64,000 bases of DNA from Aerococcus sp. UBA6277. Lineage in GTDB: Bacteria > Bacillota > Bacilli > Lactobacillales > Aerococcaceae. Shown in pieces: positions 17,842-27,498 of this stretch. Under the pieces are notes generated by a model, which was not told where the DNA came from, did no database searches, and was given only the letters and a program-made list of their open reading frames with translations. The stretch covers positions 1 to 64,000 of the forward strand of contig NZ_DJUR01000035.1 of NCBI RefSeq assembly GCF_002440555.1, given 5' to 3'. How positions within the stretch are numbered: the first letter of the stretch is position 1; each line of letters begins with the position of its first letter. Position numbers and translations under genes: made by a program.

Positions 17842-17889
17842 GCCGTCATCAGTGCGCATCACGTTGCACTTATGATGGTCTTTTTTTTT
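17842..17889 (+). terminator. terminator before the purine operon
   Basis: An imperfect inverted repeat (GCCGTCATCAGTGC with GCACTTATGATGGTC) followed by ten T residues. Confidence 0.7.
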
Positions 17890-17993
17890 GCCCATTTTTT
17901 TAGTTTGGCCAGCTAATTTTGACGAAATACAAAAGTTGCACAATTGTCATCAACAATATTAAATTCTTAACGATAAATGCGCATCTAAATTCG

Positions 17994-18006
17994 AATGTTC
18001 GTTTAT
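17994..18006 (-). promoter_or_regulatory. PurBox-like PurR site upstream of purC
   Basis: On the minus strand ATAAACGAACATT matches 12 of 13 positions of the PurR PurBox consensus AWWWCCGAACWWT. Downstream, an extended -10 (TGTTAAAAT, 18040-18048) has no good -35, which suits an activator-type PurR as in Lactococcus. The same 13-mer occurs before the BMP lipoprotein gene. Confidence 0.55.
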
Positions 18007-18174
18007 AGTGGCTATTTTCCGACGAAATTTTACTTTTCCTGTTAAAATGTTCACTTTTAACCTTGTCATTACTCATGAAGTTGGTTAAGGTAAGCACATG
18101 ATTATCCGGAGAACGAATATTCATAAATAATTCAGTGGAAACGTATGTGTTTAAAAAAGGAGCGATTTTTAGCA

Positions 18175-18852
18175 ATGCTTATTTATTCAGGTAAGACAAA
18201 AAACTTATTCCAAGATGATAACGGCCAATATTATTTCCAATTTAAAGACGATGTTACGGGTAAAGATGGGGTATTTGACCCAGGTGAAAACCAAGTAGGG
18301 GCGACGATTGAAGGGTCAGGCCACTCGAATGTTGTGCTTTCAACGTACTTTTTTGAATTATTTAAAGAAAAGAATATTCCAACCCATTATATTTCTTCAA
18401 ACACTGAAGAAAATACTATGCAGATTGAAAAAGCATCCGTATTTGGTGAAGGGTTAGAAGTGATTTGTCGTTTTAAAGCTGTTGGTAGCTTTATCAGACG
18501 CTACGGCGCTTACATTGAATCAGGTACACCACTTGATGCTTATGTAGAGTTCACTTTAAAAGATGATGACCGCCAAGATCCATTGATCACCCAAGATGCT
18601 TTAGAACAATTAAATATTTTAAAAGCTGGCGAATACGACCAATTGAAAAAATTAACCCAAGATATCTCCCTAGTGATCAAAGAAGCATTAGCCGAAAAAG
18701 GCCTAGAACTTTATGACATCAAATTAGAATTTGGGCGCTTAGACAATTCTGATGACATTGTCTTAATCGATGAAGTTGCAGGTGGAAACATGCGTGTCTA
18801 TAAAGGTGATGAATACATCGAACCTTTAGCGCTAGTGCATTACTTTGAATAA
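18175..18852 (+). CDS. purC: SAICAR synthetase
   Basis: Phosphoribosylaminoimidazole-succinocarboxamide synthase, 225 residues, joining aspartate to CAIR. The ATG at 18175 (MLIYSGKTKN) fits the family N-terminus; a reading from 18145 adds ten residues that are not part of the family. GGAG lies 12 bases upstream. Conserved blocks: YSGKTKNLF, FKDDVTGKDG, FRRYG-like SFIRRYGAY, VEFTLKDDDRQDP and LIDEVAGGNMRVY. The position first in the operon is as in streptococci. It is separated from purL by 13 bases, so co-transcription is clear. Confidence 0.93.
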   Translation: MLIYSGKTKNLFQDDNGQYYFQFKDDVTGKDGVFDPGENQVGATIEGSGHSNVVLSTYFFELFKEKNIPTHYISSNTEENTMQIEKASVFGEGLEVICRFKAVGSFIRRYGAYIESGTPLDAYVEFTLKDDDRQDPLITQDALEQLNILKAGEYDQLKKLTQDISLVIKEALAEKGLELYDIKLEFGRLDNSDDIVLIDEVAGGNMRVYKGDEYIEPLALVHYFE

Positions 18853-18865
18853 TTGGAGGCCAAAA

Positions 18866-21800
18866 ATGCAAGTCATTACAAAAAATAACGCCCAATTCGA
18901 TGTTGAAGGTCAAAAATATACTAAAGAGGCCTTAGAATTTTTAAATTTTGCTGCGGATACTGAAATTGCTTTCTACAATCTTTACCAATTTGAGGGGGCT
19001 TCTGAAGCCACCCTTGAAGCGGTTCAAAAAGCCTTATTCGATACTGAGAAACTAACTTTTATCGAAGAGATCCCGACCGCTGACTACACCTTCCGCTACC
19101 GCCAAGTGACTGGTCAATACAATGAACATGAGCAAATGATGACGGAAATGATCCAACATGTGCTTGGCTTTGAAGAAGTCAAAGTTTTCCATTCTAAAGT
19201 CGTGACCTTAAACAATGTCACGGCAGACCAAGGGCAAATTTTTGAAAATTATTTCATCAATCCGGTTGAAAATACCGTCATTGCCATGGATGAACCCCCA
19301 TTTGAAATTTACCCTTCATCTACTGAAGAACTTGAGGAAGTTATTGGGTTCACTGAAATGTCTGAAGCTGATTTAGTTAACCTAGCTCAAAAATTCTCCA
19401 TGGATTTAGACGACTTGCTATTTTGCCAAGAATATTTTAAATCTGAAAACCGTAATCCCAATTTAACTGAGTTGAAAGTTATTGATACATACTGGTCAGA
19501 CCATTGTCGTCACACCACTTTCAACACCCAAATCGATATCGTGACCATTGATGCCGGTCGCTACGAGCCTTTATTCAAGGCAGCTTTAAATGATTATTTA
19601 GAGAAAAGGGCACAACTTGGCCGATCTGAACGTCCTATCACCTTGATGGACCTAGGAACAATTCAAAGCCGTTACTTACGGGAAAATGGCATCCTTGACA
19701 ATGTTGAGATTTCACCCGAGGTCAACGCTTGTGCTTTAGAAATTAAAGTAGACGTTGATGGCACTGAAGAAGATTGGATCCTTTACTTTAAAAATGAAAC
19801 CCATAACCATCCGACAGAGATTGAACCATTTGGTGGTGCGTCTACTTGTGTTGGTGGTGGAGTTCGTGATCCATTATCTGGTAGAAGTTGGGTATACCAA
19901 GGGATGCGTATTTCGGGTGCTAAAAACCCGAATCTTCCGCTTGATGTCACTCATCCTGAAAAATTATCGCAAAGAACCATCGCGAAACGTGCCTTAGAAG
20001 GTAATAGCGATTACGCCAACCAAATCGGTTTAACGGGTGGTTACGCTGAAGAAATTTACCATCCTGGTTATGAAGCTAAACGTTTGGAAACAGGGGCTTT
20101 AATCTCAGCGGCACCAAAAGAAAATATCATTCGCGAAGAACCTGTTGAAACTGACAAAATCATCTTATTAGGTGGTCGGACTGGTCGTGACGGTTTGGGT
20201 GCAGCCGTTGGGTCATCACAAATTCAAACCGAACAATCCCTTGAAAATGCAGGTGCTGAAGTGCAAAAAGGGGCAGCAGCCATTGAAAGAAAAATTACCC
20301 GTTTATTTAGACGCGGTGAAGCAACACGTTTAATCAAACGTTGTAACGACTTTGGTGCTGGTGGGATTTCTGTTGCTGTTGGTGAGCTTGCAGACGGATT
20401 GGATATTCAACTAGATGCTGTACCGGTGAAATATCCTGGTATGCATGGTGGTGAAATTGCCCTTTCTGAATCGCAAGAACGTATGGCTGTTGTGGTTGCT
20501 GAGAAAGACATTGAAGCCTTTTTACAATACTGCGAAGAGGAAGATGTTGAGTCGACGATTATTGCTGAAGTGACTGATAATAACCGGATGCAAATGACTT
20601 GGTCTGGTAAGCAAATTATTGATTTATCAAGAGCCTTTTTAGATTCAAACGGGGCGGCTAAACACGCGAATGCAACCTTACTACAACCAAAAACCCTTTT
20701 CCAAAATGATGTGAAAGCAGGGACAGTCTGGGATGAAGCGTCATTAAAAGCTTATATGTCAACCTTAAATAGAGCGAGCCAAAAGGCAATGGCGGAACAG
20801 TTTGACGGTTCGATTGGTCGTGCGTCTGTACTCTTCCCATTCGGTGGGAAATACCGGGCAACGCCTGAATTAGGTATGGTCTCAAAATTACCAGTTACTG
20901 GCGGTAAAACAACCACAACATCTGGAATGGCTTACGGATTTGACCCTTACTTATCAGAACAATCACCATTCCACGGGGCTTTCTACTCAGTGATTGAATC
21001 AGTTAGCCGCATGGTGGCCTTAGGATTTGACTATAAAGATTTACGCCTATCCTTCCAAGAATTCTTTGAAAACTTACAAAATGATCCAGAACGCTGGGGT
21101 AAACCTGTTTTATCTCTATTAGGGGCCAACTTAGCTATGTCTGGACTTGATTTAGCGAGTGTCGGTGGGAAGGATTCTATGTCAGGAACCTTTGATGATA
21201 TCGACGTACCGCCAACTTTATTGTCATTCGCGGTTGCGCAAGGCCATGTGGACCAAGTGGTTTCTCGTGCCTTCAAGCAAGTGGGTTCAACAGTTGTCTT
21301 AGTGGAAAACCCATTAAACCGTGACTGGACCATCGATTTAGACCAAGAAAAAGCCATCTATGAGACTATCCATCAATTGGCTAAAGGGGACGCTTTATTA
21401 GCTGCTTCGACTGTTGGTTTTAACGGAATGTTGAAAGATTTAATCGAAATGTCTTACGGAAATGGGATTTCTGTCGCTATTTCAGAGGACTTCACTAACC
21501 GCTTGGCTGAACCAATGATGGGGACTTTCCTTTTAGAATTAGACGGCGATCCTAAAGCATTACTTGGGGATATTCGTTACCAAGTTGTTGGCCAAACGCA
21601 AGCGGATACGATTCAAATTGCGGGTCAAGACTACCCTGTTAAGGCGATTAAAAATGCTTCAAATGAAGTTTTCGCTTCTGTATTTGATCAGATTGAAAAT
21701 GCTGACCGCCAAACACCTAAAATTGTTGCAGGCAATAGCTTTGCTTGCCCTAATGGTGCCCTTGGCAATACAGTAACCCCTGTTAAAGCCTTGATTCCAG

Positions 21801-22528
21801 TTTTATACGGAACCAATGGTGAATATGACTTACAATTTGCCCTTGAAGAAGCTGGATTTGACTGCCAAGTGATGGTCATCGCTGACTCATCAAATGCCAA
21901 ATTCGAGCAATCAATTCAAACGTTAATTGAAAACTTAAAAGAAACACAATTACTGGCTTTACCAAATGGGTCAATCTTTGGCAACCAAACGGATGAACAA
22001 GGTCGCGCTTGGGAATTGATCCTTAATAGACCGGATGTCAGCCAAGTCATTGACGATCATTTAAAAGCCGACCGCTTGATTATCGGGTCTGGATCTGCTT
22101 TTTCAGCCTTAATCCGCACTGGTTTAATTGAATTTGGCCAAGTGACTGGTCATTCAGCAATTCACGTTTTACCAAATAAAAACGGTAAGTTCGTGTCTGA
22201 TTTAACGACTGGTCGTGTCATTTCTGAGAAGTCAGCCTTTACCACTGGTCGGGCCGACAAAACCTATACAGCGCCGCTTGCTACAGCATTTGGTCGTGTG
22301 GTATTAGGGGAAGCAGCAGAAAAAATCAAAGCCAATGGTCAAGTGATTGCTGCTTTTGATACTTATTTTGCAGAAGAAAATATTGACGGCTTAGCTAGTC
22401 CAAACGGTTTAGTCTTTGGGACCATCTCTTCATTTGAAAGAAATGGCCAAGACCTCTACCAAAACGTGCCAAGTCAAGGTGAAAATCCATTCTTAACTGA
22501 AGCTTTTGCGTATTTAAACGCCAAATAG
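18866..22528 (+). CDS. purL: one-chain phosphoribosylformylglycinamidine synthase with degenerate glutaminase domain
   Basis: A 1220-residue long-type PurL: N-terminal PurS-like part, FGAM-synthase core (TYWSDHCRHTTF near residue 210, GGASTCVGGGVRDPLSG near 330) and a C-terminal class I glutaminase-like domain (about 960-1220). The ATG at 18866 has GGAGG 9 bases upstream. In the C-terminal domain the nucleophile elbow usually read as G-(V/I)-C-N-G-(C/F)-Q is GSGSAFS, so Cys is Gly at about residue 1076. The GHSER-type motif with the catalytic His is ISSFER, with Ser at about 1189. The HGEG motif reads ATAFG. The synthase core looks intact. The enzyme may therefore use free ammonia. No purQ or purS gene is in the window. 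Confidence 0.92.
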   Translation: MQVITKNNAQFDVEGQKYTKEALEFLNFAADTEIAFYNLYQFEGASEATLEAVQKALFDTEKLTFIEEIPTADYTFRYRQVTGQYNEHEQMMTEMIQHVLGFEEVKVFHSKVVTLNNVTADQGQIFENYFINPVENTVIAMDEPPFEIYPSSTEELEEVIGFTEMSEADLVNLAQKFSMDLDDLLFCQEYFKSENRNPNLTELKVIDTYWSDHCRHTTFNTQIDIVTIDAGRYEPLFKAALNDYLEKRAQLGRSERPITLMDLGTIQSRYLRENGILDNVEISPEVNACALEIKVDVDGTEEDWILYFKNETHNHPTEIEPFGGASTCVGGGVRDPLSGRSWVYQGMRISGAKNPNLPLDVTHPEKLSQRTIAKRALEGNSDYANQIGLTGGYAEEIYHPGYEAKRLETGALISAAPKENIIREEPVETDKIILLGGRTGRDGLGAAVGSSQIQTEQSLENAGAEVQKGAAAIERKITRLFRRGEATRLIKRCNDFGAGGISVAVGELADGLDIQLDAVPVKYPGMHGGEIALSESQERMAVVVAEKDIEAFLQYCEEEDVESTIIAEVTDNNRMQMTWSGKQIIDLSRAFLDSNGAAKHANATLLQPKTLFQNDVKAGTVWDEASLKAYMSTLNRASQKAMAEQFDGSIGRASVLFPFGGKYRATPELGMVSKLPVTGGKTTTTSGMAYGFDPYLSEQSPFHGAFYSVIESVSRMVALGFDYKDLRLSFQEFFENLQNDPERWGKPVLSLLGANLAMSGLDLASVGGKDSMSGTFDDIDVPPTLLSFAVAQGHVDQVVSRAFKQVGSTVVLVENPLNRDWTIDLDQEKAIYETIHQLAKGDALLAASTVGFNGMLKDLIEMSYGNGISVAISEDFTNRLAEPMMGTFLLELDGDPKALLGDIRYQVVGQTQADTIQIAGQDYPVKAIKNASNEVFASVFDQIENADRQTPKIVAGNSFACPNGALGNTVTPVKALIPVLYGTNGEYDLQFALEEAGFDCQVMVIADSSNAKFEQSIQTLIENLKETQLLALPNGSIFGNQTDEQGRAWELILNRPDVSQVIDDHLKADRLIIGSGSAFSALIRTGLIEFGQVTGHSAIHVLPNKNGKFVSDLTTGRVISEKSAFTTGRADKTYTAPLATAFGRVVLGEAAEKIKANGQVIAAFDTYFAEENIDGLASPNGLVFGTISSFERNGQDLYQNVPSQGENPFLTEAFAYLNAK

Positions 22529-22537
22529 GAGGAAAAT

Positions 22538-23017
22538 ATGTTCGTTAGAATTATTATGGGTAGTTCAAGTGATGTTGAAATCGCCCGCAAAGTAACTAGT
22601 AACTTAAGTAAATTTGAAATTCCTTACCAAGTATCTGTGATTTCTGCCCACCGTGCCTTAGATGATCTACAAGCATTAGTTGGGCAAAATGATGCTGATC
22701 TTTACATCGGTATTGCGGGTAAAGCGGCACATTTACCAGGGGTGATTGCGGGCATGACTGTTAAACCAGTAATCGGTGTACCGGTTAAATCATCTACCTT
22801 GTCAGGTTTAGATGCCTTATTATCAATCGTTCAAATGCCAAAAGGTGTCCCAGTTGCGACTGTGGCCCTTGATGGTGGAGAAAACGCGGCTGTTTTAGCC
22901 GTACAAATATTAGCCGTAGCAGACCAAGCTTTAACAGAAAAATTAAACGACTATAAAAAAGAGTTAAGTGCTGGCGTTCGCGATATGAACAACGAAGCAG
23001 CGATTCAAGCGTTGTAG
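22538..23017 (+). CDS. purE: N5-carboxyaminoimidazole ribonucleotide mutase
   Basis: A 159-residue class I PurE. The nucleotide-binding start [15 protein letters not shown] and the [12 protein letters not shown] motif are present (the common form is SAHRTP), as is [31 protein letters not shown]. It converts N5-CAIR to CAIR. The ribosome site AGGAGG lies 6 bases before the ATG and 9 bases separate it from purL. The partner purK, which makes N5-CAIR, is not in the window and must lie elsewhere if this route is used. Placement between purL and purF differs from the streptococcal order. Confidence 0.92.
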   Translation: MFVRIIMGSSSDVEIARKVTSNLSKFEIPYQVSVISAHRALDDLQALVGQNDADLYIGIAGKAAHLPGVIAGMTVKPVIGVPVKSSTLSGLDALLSIVQMPKGVPVATVALDGGENAAVLAVQILAVADQALTEKLNDYKKELSAGVRDMNNEAAIQAL

Positions 23018-23028
23018 TAGGTGGCTAA

Positions 23029-24279
23029 ATGAGTGGTATTTTAGGCGTTTACTCTTTCAATAATATTGAAGCATTTCCACATTTATATTACGGTCTCTAT
23101 GCCTTGCAACACCGGGGGCAAGCGGCCGTTGGTATTGGGACCATTACGCCAGATGGTGACAGTCAATTAATCCGTGAAAAAGGGTTAATCAGTGATCATT
23201 TTGGTGACGGTTTGATTGAACATATGCCGGGGAATAAGGGGATTGGTTTTGTCCAATACCCCTTTGAAAACCGGGAAAGTGAGCCTATGCCTTTTTACCA
23301 TGAGGGGGCTTTAATGGCGATTGATGGGGAAATTGAAAATGAAGATTTCACTTACCAGGCTTGTATTGAAGTGCTTGGGCAAGATGTTGAAACAATTAAA
23401 GCTTATTTTGAAGCTTTAATCGGGAAATTTACCTTGATTTATATGAATAATGACCGGTTTATCGCCTATAAACATTTGGACGGGATTAAACCTTTAGCCA
23501 TTGGGAAGATGGACGATACCATCATTGCGAGTTCGGAAACGGCAGCTATTGACTCAATCGCTGGGCACGTGATTCGTGAAATCCAACCGGGTGAATTGTT
23601 TATTCAAACAAAATCACAATGCATTTCTCATTACCTATCGGCCAACATGGCAGCAACTGAAAACCTGGATGCCTTCGAGTTTATTTATACGGCGCGTCCA
23701 GATTCTATTCTAGACGGGATTTCTGTCTATGATGCGCGTTATCGTTTAGGGGAAACCTTGTGGCAAGAAGACCAATTGCACAAAGGAATTGTGATTGGGG
23801 CACCGGAATCGGGTGTGATTTCGTCTATGGGTTACGCTAAGGCGTCAGGATTACCTTATGAGCAAGGATTTGTCCGTAACCGCTATATTGGCCGGACCTT
23901 TATCCAGTCATCGCAAACCATTCGCGAACGAAATATTGAAATCAAATTGACCCCAATTAAAAGTATTGTGGCCAACCGTGAAGTCATTTTAATCGATGAT
24001 TCTATTGTGCGAGGTTCAACTATCAAACGGACGGTCAACACCTTAAAAGAAGCAGGGGCAAGTAAGATTCATGTCCGCATTGCCGCGCCACCAGTTGTGA
24101 AAGGTGAATCGATGACGGTGGATATTCCAGACAAGCACAAACTTGTCGCTTACAACCGGACGATTGAGGAAGTGAGAGACCTGATTGGCTGTGACAGCTT
24201 GAAATATATTTCTTTAGATGGCTTTCATCGTGCCATCGGGCGCAATAAACTATATGAACCTTATTTTACCGAAGAATAA
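23029..24279 (+). CDS. purF: amidophosphoribosyltransferase with lost glutaminase residues
   Basis: A 416-residue PurF homologue, shorter than the usual 470-500. The phosphoribosyltransferase part is well kept: GAPESGVISSMGYAKASGLPY, RNRYIGRTFIQSSQ, and the PRPP loop VILIDDSIVRGST (about residue 325). In the N-terminal Ntn domain the catalytic Cys that should follow Met is Ser (MSGILGVYSF). The glutamine-binding Arg of the RY(S/P)T motif is Gln76 (FVQYPFE), the oxyanion Asn of HNG is Asp99 (AIDGEI), and the TSDSE Asp segment is missing. Cysteines for a 4Fe-4S cluster are also absent. No upstream start would restore a Cys. I infer ammonia-dependent phosphoribosylamine formation. Confidence 0.9.
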   Translation: MSGILGVYSFNNIEAFPHLYYGLYALQHRGQAAVGIGTITPDGDSQLIREKGLISDHFGDGLIEHMPGNKGIGFVQYPFENRESEPMPFYHEGALMAIDGEIENEDFTYQACIEVLGQDVETIKAYFEALIGKFTLIYMNNDRFIAYKHLDGIKPLAIGKMDDTIIASSETAAIDSIAGHVIREIQPGELFIQTKSQCISHYLSANMAATENLDAFEFIYTARPDSILDGISVYDARYRLGETLWQEDQLHKGIVIGAPESGVISSMGYAKASGLPYEQGFVRNRYIGRTFIQSSQTIRERNIEIKLTPIKSIVANREVILIDDSIVRGSTIKRTVNTLKEAGASKIHVRIAAPPVVKGESMTVDIPDKHKLVAYNRTIEEVRDLIGCDSLKYISLDGFHRAIGRNKLYEPYFTEE

Positions 24280-24309
24280 GCGACAGATAGAAGATAATAG
24301 GAGATCAAA

Positions 24310-25335
24310 ATGGGATTAGATTATAAGTCTGCTGGGGTCAACAAAGAAGCCGGCTACCAGCAGGTGCAATTAATTAAAGACATGATGAAAGCCACTTATA
24401 CAGATCAGGTGATGACTGAAACGGGTGGCTTTTCAGGTATGGTTGAACTGGGTGCGTCAGATATGAAGGCGCCCGTTCTTGTTTCAGGGACTGACGGCGT
24501 GGGAACCAAACTAATGGTGGCCCAAGAAGTTGGTGTCCATGACACCGTTGGGATTGACCTTGTTGCGATGTGTGTCAATGATATTATCTGCCAAGGTGCC
24601 AAGCCCTTATTTTTCCTGGACTATATTGCGACAGGTAAATTAGTTCCCGGGAAAATGGCCAGCATCGTCCAAGGGGTAGCCGATGGTTGTAAACAAGCTG
24701 GTGCTGCGTTAATCGGTGGGGAAACTGCTGAAATGCCAGGTATGTACGGCGAAGACGACTATGATTTAGCTGGATTTGCTGTTGGTCTTGTCGATAAAGA
24801 AAAAATCATTTCAGGAAATGACATCAAAGCAGGCGATACCGCGATTGCCTTACCATCTTCAGGCGTCCATTCTAATGGATTTTCTTTGGTTAGAGCAATA
24901 TTAGAAAAAAATAAGATTGATTTTAATGATCAATATCGAGTTACTAATAAGACGGTGGGCGAAGTTTTACTGACACCCACAAAAATCTACGCTAAAGATG
25001 TGCTGGCTTTAATCGATGCCGTGACTGTTAAAGGCCTGGCCCATATTACAGGCGGTGGTTTATTTGAAAACGTACCGCGTACTTTACCCGAAGGCCTTGG
25101 TTTAACGGTTAACCGTGACCAAATCCCGACGCTAGATATTTTTGACTATTTACAAGATCTAGGCCAGGTGGCAGAGGATGAAATGTTTGGGACCTTTAAC
25201 ATGGGTGTCGGCATGGTCATTTTCCTAGACCCAGCGGATGTTGACACAGCCTTACAAGTTTTAGCAGCTAATGATAGCGGCGCCTTTAAACTAGGTCAGG
25301 TGACGACGCAAACTGATGGAGTAACTTTTGTATGA
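24310..25335 (+). CDS. purM: phosphoribosylformylglycinamidine cyclo-ligase (AIR synthetase)
   Basis: A 341-residue protein of the PurM/ThiL ATP-binding superfamily, normal length. Motifs: LDYKSAGVNKEAG at the N-terminus, VSGTDGVGTKLMVA, GIDLVAMCVNDIICQGAKPLFFLDY, GGETAEMPGMY and HITGGGLFENVPRTLP. It closes FGAM to AIR using ATP. AGGAGA precedes the ATG. The stop overlaps the purN start (ATGA), so the two are translationally coupled. Confidence 0.94.
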   Translation: MGLDYKSAGVNKEAGYQQVQLIKDMMKATYTDQVMTETGGFSGMVELGASDMKAPVLVSGTDGVGTKLMVAQEVGVHDTVGIDLVAMCVNDIICQGAKPLFFLDYIATGKLVPGKMASIVQGVADGCKQAGAALIGGETAEMPGMYGEDDYDLAGFAVGLVDKEKIISGNDIKAGDTAIALPSSGVHSNGFSLVRAILEKNKIDFNDQYRVTNKTVGEVLLTPTKIYAKDVLALIDAVTVKGLAHITGGGLFENVPRTLPEGLGLTVNRDQIPTLDIFDYLQDLGQVAEDEMFGTFNMGVGMVIFLDPADVDTALQVLAANDSGAFKLGQVTTQTDGVTFV

Positions 25336-25895
25336 TCAAAATTGGCGTTTTAATTTCTGGCGGTGGGACCAATCTGCAGGCCATTATAGATGCTTGTCGG
25401 TTAGGCGACTTACCAGCTGAAGTGTCAGTAGTTATTTCAAATAAGGCGGATGCTTATGGACTAGAACGGGCCAAAAAGGCTGGGATTGACCAATTGTATA
25501 GCAATGATGATGAGCAGATTTTAGCGACCTTGCAGACCTATGACGTGGATATCGTGGTCTTAGCGGGCTACTTGAAATTGATTGCTAAAGACCTGGTACA
25601 AGCTTTTGAAGGGCGGATGTTGAATATTCATCCGTCACTTATTCCGGCTTTTTCAGGTAAGGGGTATTACGGGTTAAAGGTCCATCAAGCAGCCATTGAT
25701 CGCGGGGTTAAAGTGACGGGGGCGACCGTTCATTTAGTGGATGAAAACTTTGATGAGGGGAAAATCTTGATTCAAGAAGTGGTTGATGTTTGGCCAACAG
25801 AAACTGCACAAACCTTGCAGGCACGCGTTTTAGCAGTAGAACACAAGATATTGATCACAGCGATTGCTGAGGTCATTAGCGGTCTAGACGGCTAG
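25332..25895 (+). CDS. purN: phosphoribosylglycinamide formyltransferase
   Basis: A 187-residue formyl-tetrahydrofolate-dependent GAR transformylase. The N-terminal IGVLISGGGTNLQAIIDA motif binds the phosphate of GAR. The catalytic triad is visible as Asn and His in MLNIHPSLIPAFSGKGYYGLKVH and Asp in GATVHLVDENFDEG. It starts inside the last codons of purM and is followed by 52 bases before purH. Confidence 0.94.
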   Translation: MIKIGVLISGGGTNLQAIIDACRLGDLPAEVSVVISNKADAYGLERAKKAGIDQLYSNDDEQILATLQTYDVDIVVLAGYLKLIAKDLVQAFEGRMLNIHPSLIPAFSGKGYYGLKVHQAAIDRGVKVTGATVHLVDENFDEGKILIQEVVDVWPTETAQTLQARVLAVEHKILITAIAEVISGLDG

Positions 25896-25947
25896 GTTTA
25901 GCGATTAAGCGAAGAAAAAAATATTACGGAGACATAAGGAGACAAAA

Positions 25948-27468
25948 ATGAAAAGAGCTTTAATTTCTGTTTACGATAAGACTGGTATTGTTGAATTTGC
26001 GACCAAATTAGACCAATTAGGTTGGGAAATCATCACAACAGGTGGGACAAAATCTTTATTAGAAGAGGCTGGCATCAAGGTGATTTCTGTTGAAGAAGTG
26101 ACCAATTCACCTGAGATTTTACAGGGGCGTGTGAAGACTTTACATCCACATATTCATGGTGGCATTTTATTCAACCGTGACATTCCTGAACATCAAGAAA
26201 CAGTTGACGAGTTAGGGATTCATACCATCGATATGGTGATTAACAGCTTATATCCATTTGAAGAAACCGTGAAAAATGCGGCTTCATCTAAGGCAGAAAT
26301 TATTGAAAAAATCGATGTCGGTGGGCCTTCAATGATCCGTGCAGCAGCTAAAAACTATAAAGACGTCTTAATTGTTACAGACGCAGCGGATTATGATTTA
26401 GTTGCTGACGCTTTGGAAAATGACAATAATACCCTTGAATTACGGGAAAATCTAGCGGCAAAAGCCTTCAGATTAACGGCTTTCTATGATGCCATGATCG
26501 CTGAATACTTTACTGGACTAGCTGATGAAAAATTCCCAGAATTATTGACGAAAGCCTTCCGTTATAAGGAAGAATTGCGTTACGGTGAAAACCCTCACCA
26601 AGCGGCTGTTTACTATGAAAGTCCACTTGAAGAAGACTTTGACCTCGAACAATTACATGGGAAACAAATTTCTTACAACAACTACAATGATATGCGGGCC
26701 AATATGGACCTTGTCCAAGAGTTTGACGAGCCAGTTTGTGTGGCAGTCAAACATGCCAATCCTTGTGGGGTAGCAGTTGCTGATACACCGGCAGACGCCT
26801 ACAGAAAAGCATTTGCTGGGGACCCAGTGTCTATTTTCGGTGGGATTATTGGTTTTAACCGTACTGTGGATGCTGAAACGGCTGAAGAATTGTCGAAAAT
26901 TTTCCTAGAAATTATTGTGGCGCCTGACTTTACGGAAGAAGCTTTTGCCATTTTGGCTAAAAAGAAAAACCTACGTTTAGTGAAATCAACGAAATTAGGT
27001 GAATTCAAGGGTAAAGGGACGACTTATAAGGAAACAGTGGGCGGCTTGTTAATCCAAGATAAAGATTTACCAATCTACGCTGAAACAGGTCTTGAACTTA
27101 AAACAGACCGTCAAGTAACGGACAAAGAGTTAGAAGATATGGACTTCGCATGGAAAGTGGCTAAACACTGTGCGTCAAACGCTATGGTCATTGCAAAAGA
27201 CAAACAAACCTACGCTTTAGGTCACGGGGAAGTACGTCGCGTGTGGGCGCTTGAAGATGCCTTACAACGGTCTGAATTCCCATTAGAAGGGGCAGTTGTC
27301 GCTTCAGACGGATTCTTCTTCCCAGATACCATCGACAGTTTACATGAATATGGCATTAAAGCCATCGTCCAACCAGGTGGTTCTGTCCAAGATGAGAAAG
27401 TGATTCAAGCAGCTAAAGCTTACGATATTTCAGTTGTGTTTACTGGCATGCGTCATTTCAAACATTAA
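25948..27468 (+). CDS. purH: bifunctional AICAR formyltransferase / IMP cyclohydrolase
   Basis: A 506-residue protein of normal length. The N-terminal IMP cyclohydrolase part shows ISVYDKTGIVEFA, TGGTKSLLEEAG and GRVKTLHPHIHGGIL. The C-terminal transformylase part shows RYGENPHQAAVYY, QISYNNYNDMRANMDLV, VKHANPCGVAV and SDGFFFPDTID. The common AFGGIIAFN block reads IFGGIIGFN. It performs the last two steps to IMP. AGGAG lies before the ATG. Confidence 0.94.
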   Translation: MKRALISVYDKTGIVEFATKLDQLGWEIITTGGTKSLLEEAGIKVISVEEVTNSPEILQGRVKTLHPHIHGGILFNRDIPEHQETVDELGIHTIDMVINSLYPFEETVKNAASSKAEIIEKIDVGGPSMIRAAAKNYKDVLIVTDAADYDLVADALENDNNTLELRENLAAKAFRLTAFYDAMIAEYFTGLADEKFPELLTKAFRYKEELRYGENPHQAAVYYESPLEEDFDLEQLHGKQISYNNYNDMRANMDLVQEFDEPVCVAVKHANPCGVAVADTPADAYRKAFAGDPVSIFGGIIGFNRTVDAETAEELSKIFLEIIVAPDFTEEAFAILAKKKNLRLVKSTKLGEFKGKGTTYKETVGGLLIQDKDLPIYAETGLELKTDRQVTDKELEDMDFAWKVAKHCASNAMVIAKDKQTYALGHGEVRRVWALEDALQRSEFPLEGAVVASDGFFFPDTIDSLHEYGIKAIVQPGGSVQDEKVIQAAKAYDISVVFTGMRHFKH

Positions 27469-27498
27469 TGACGAGCTGTTCATTCCTAAGGAGAAATC

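Noticed and set aside
18015-18027. Second PurBox next to the purC site (TTTTCCGACGAAA).
   Set aside because: Only 9 of 13 positions match and the spacing to the first box does not fit the paired-box arrangement; kept as too weak.
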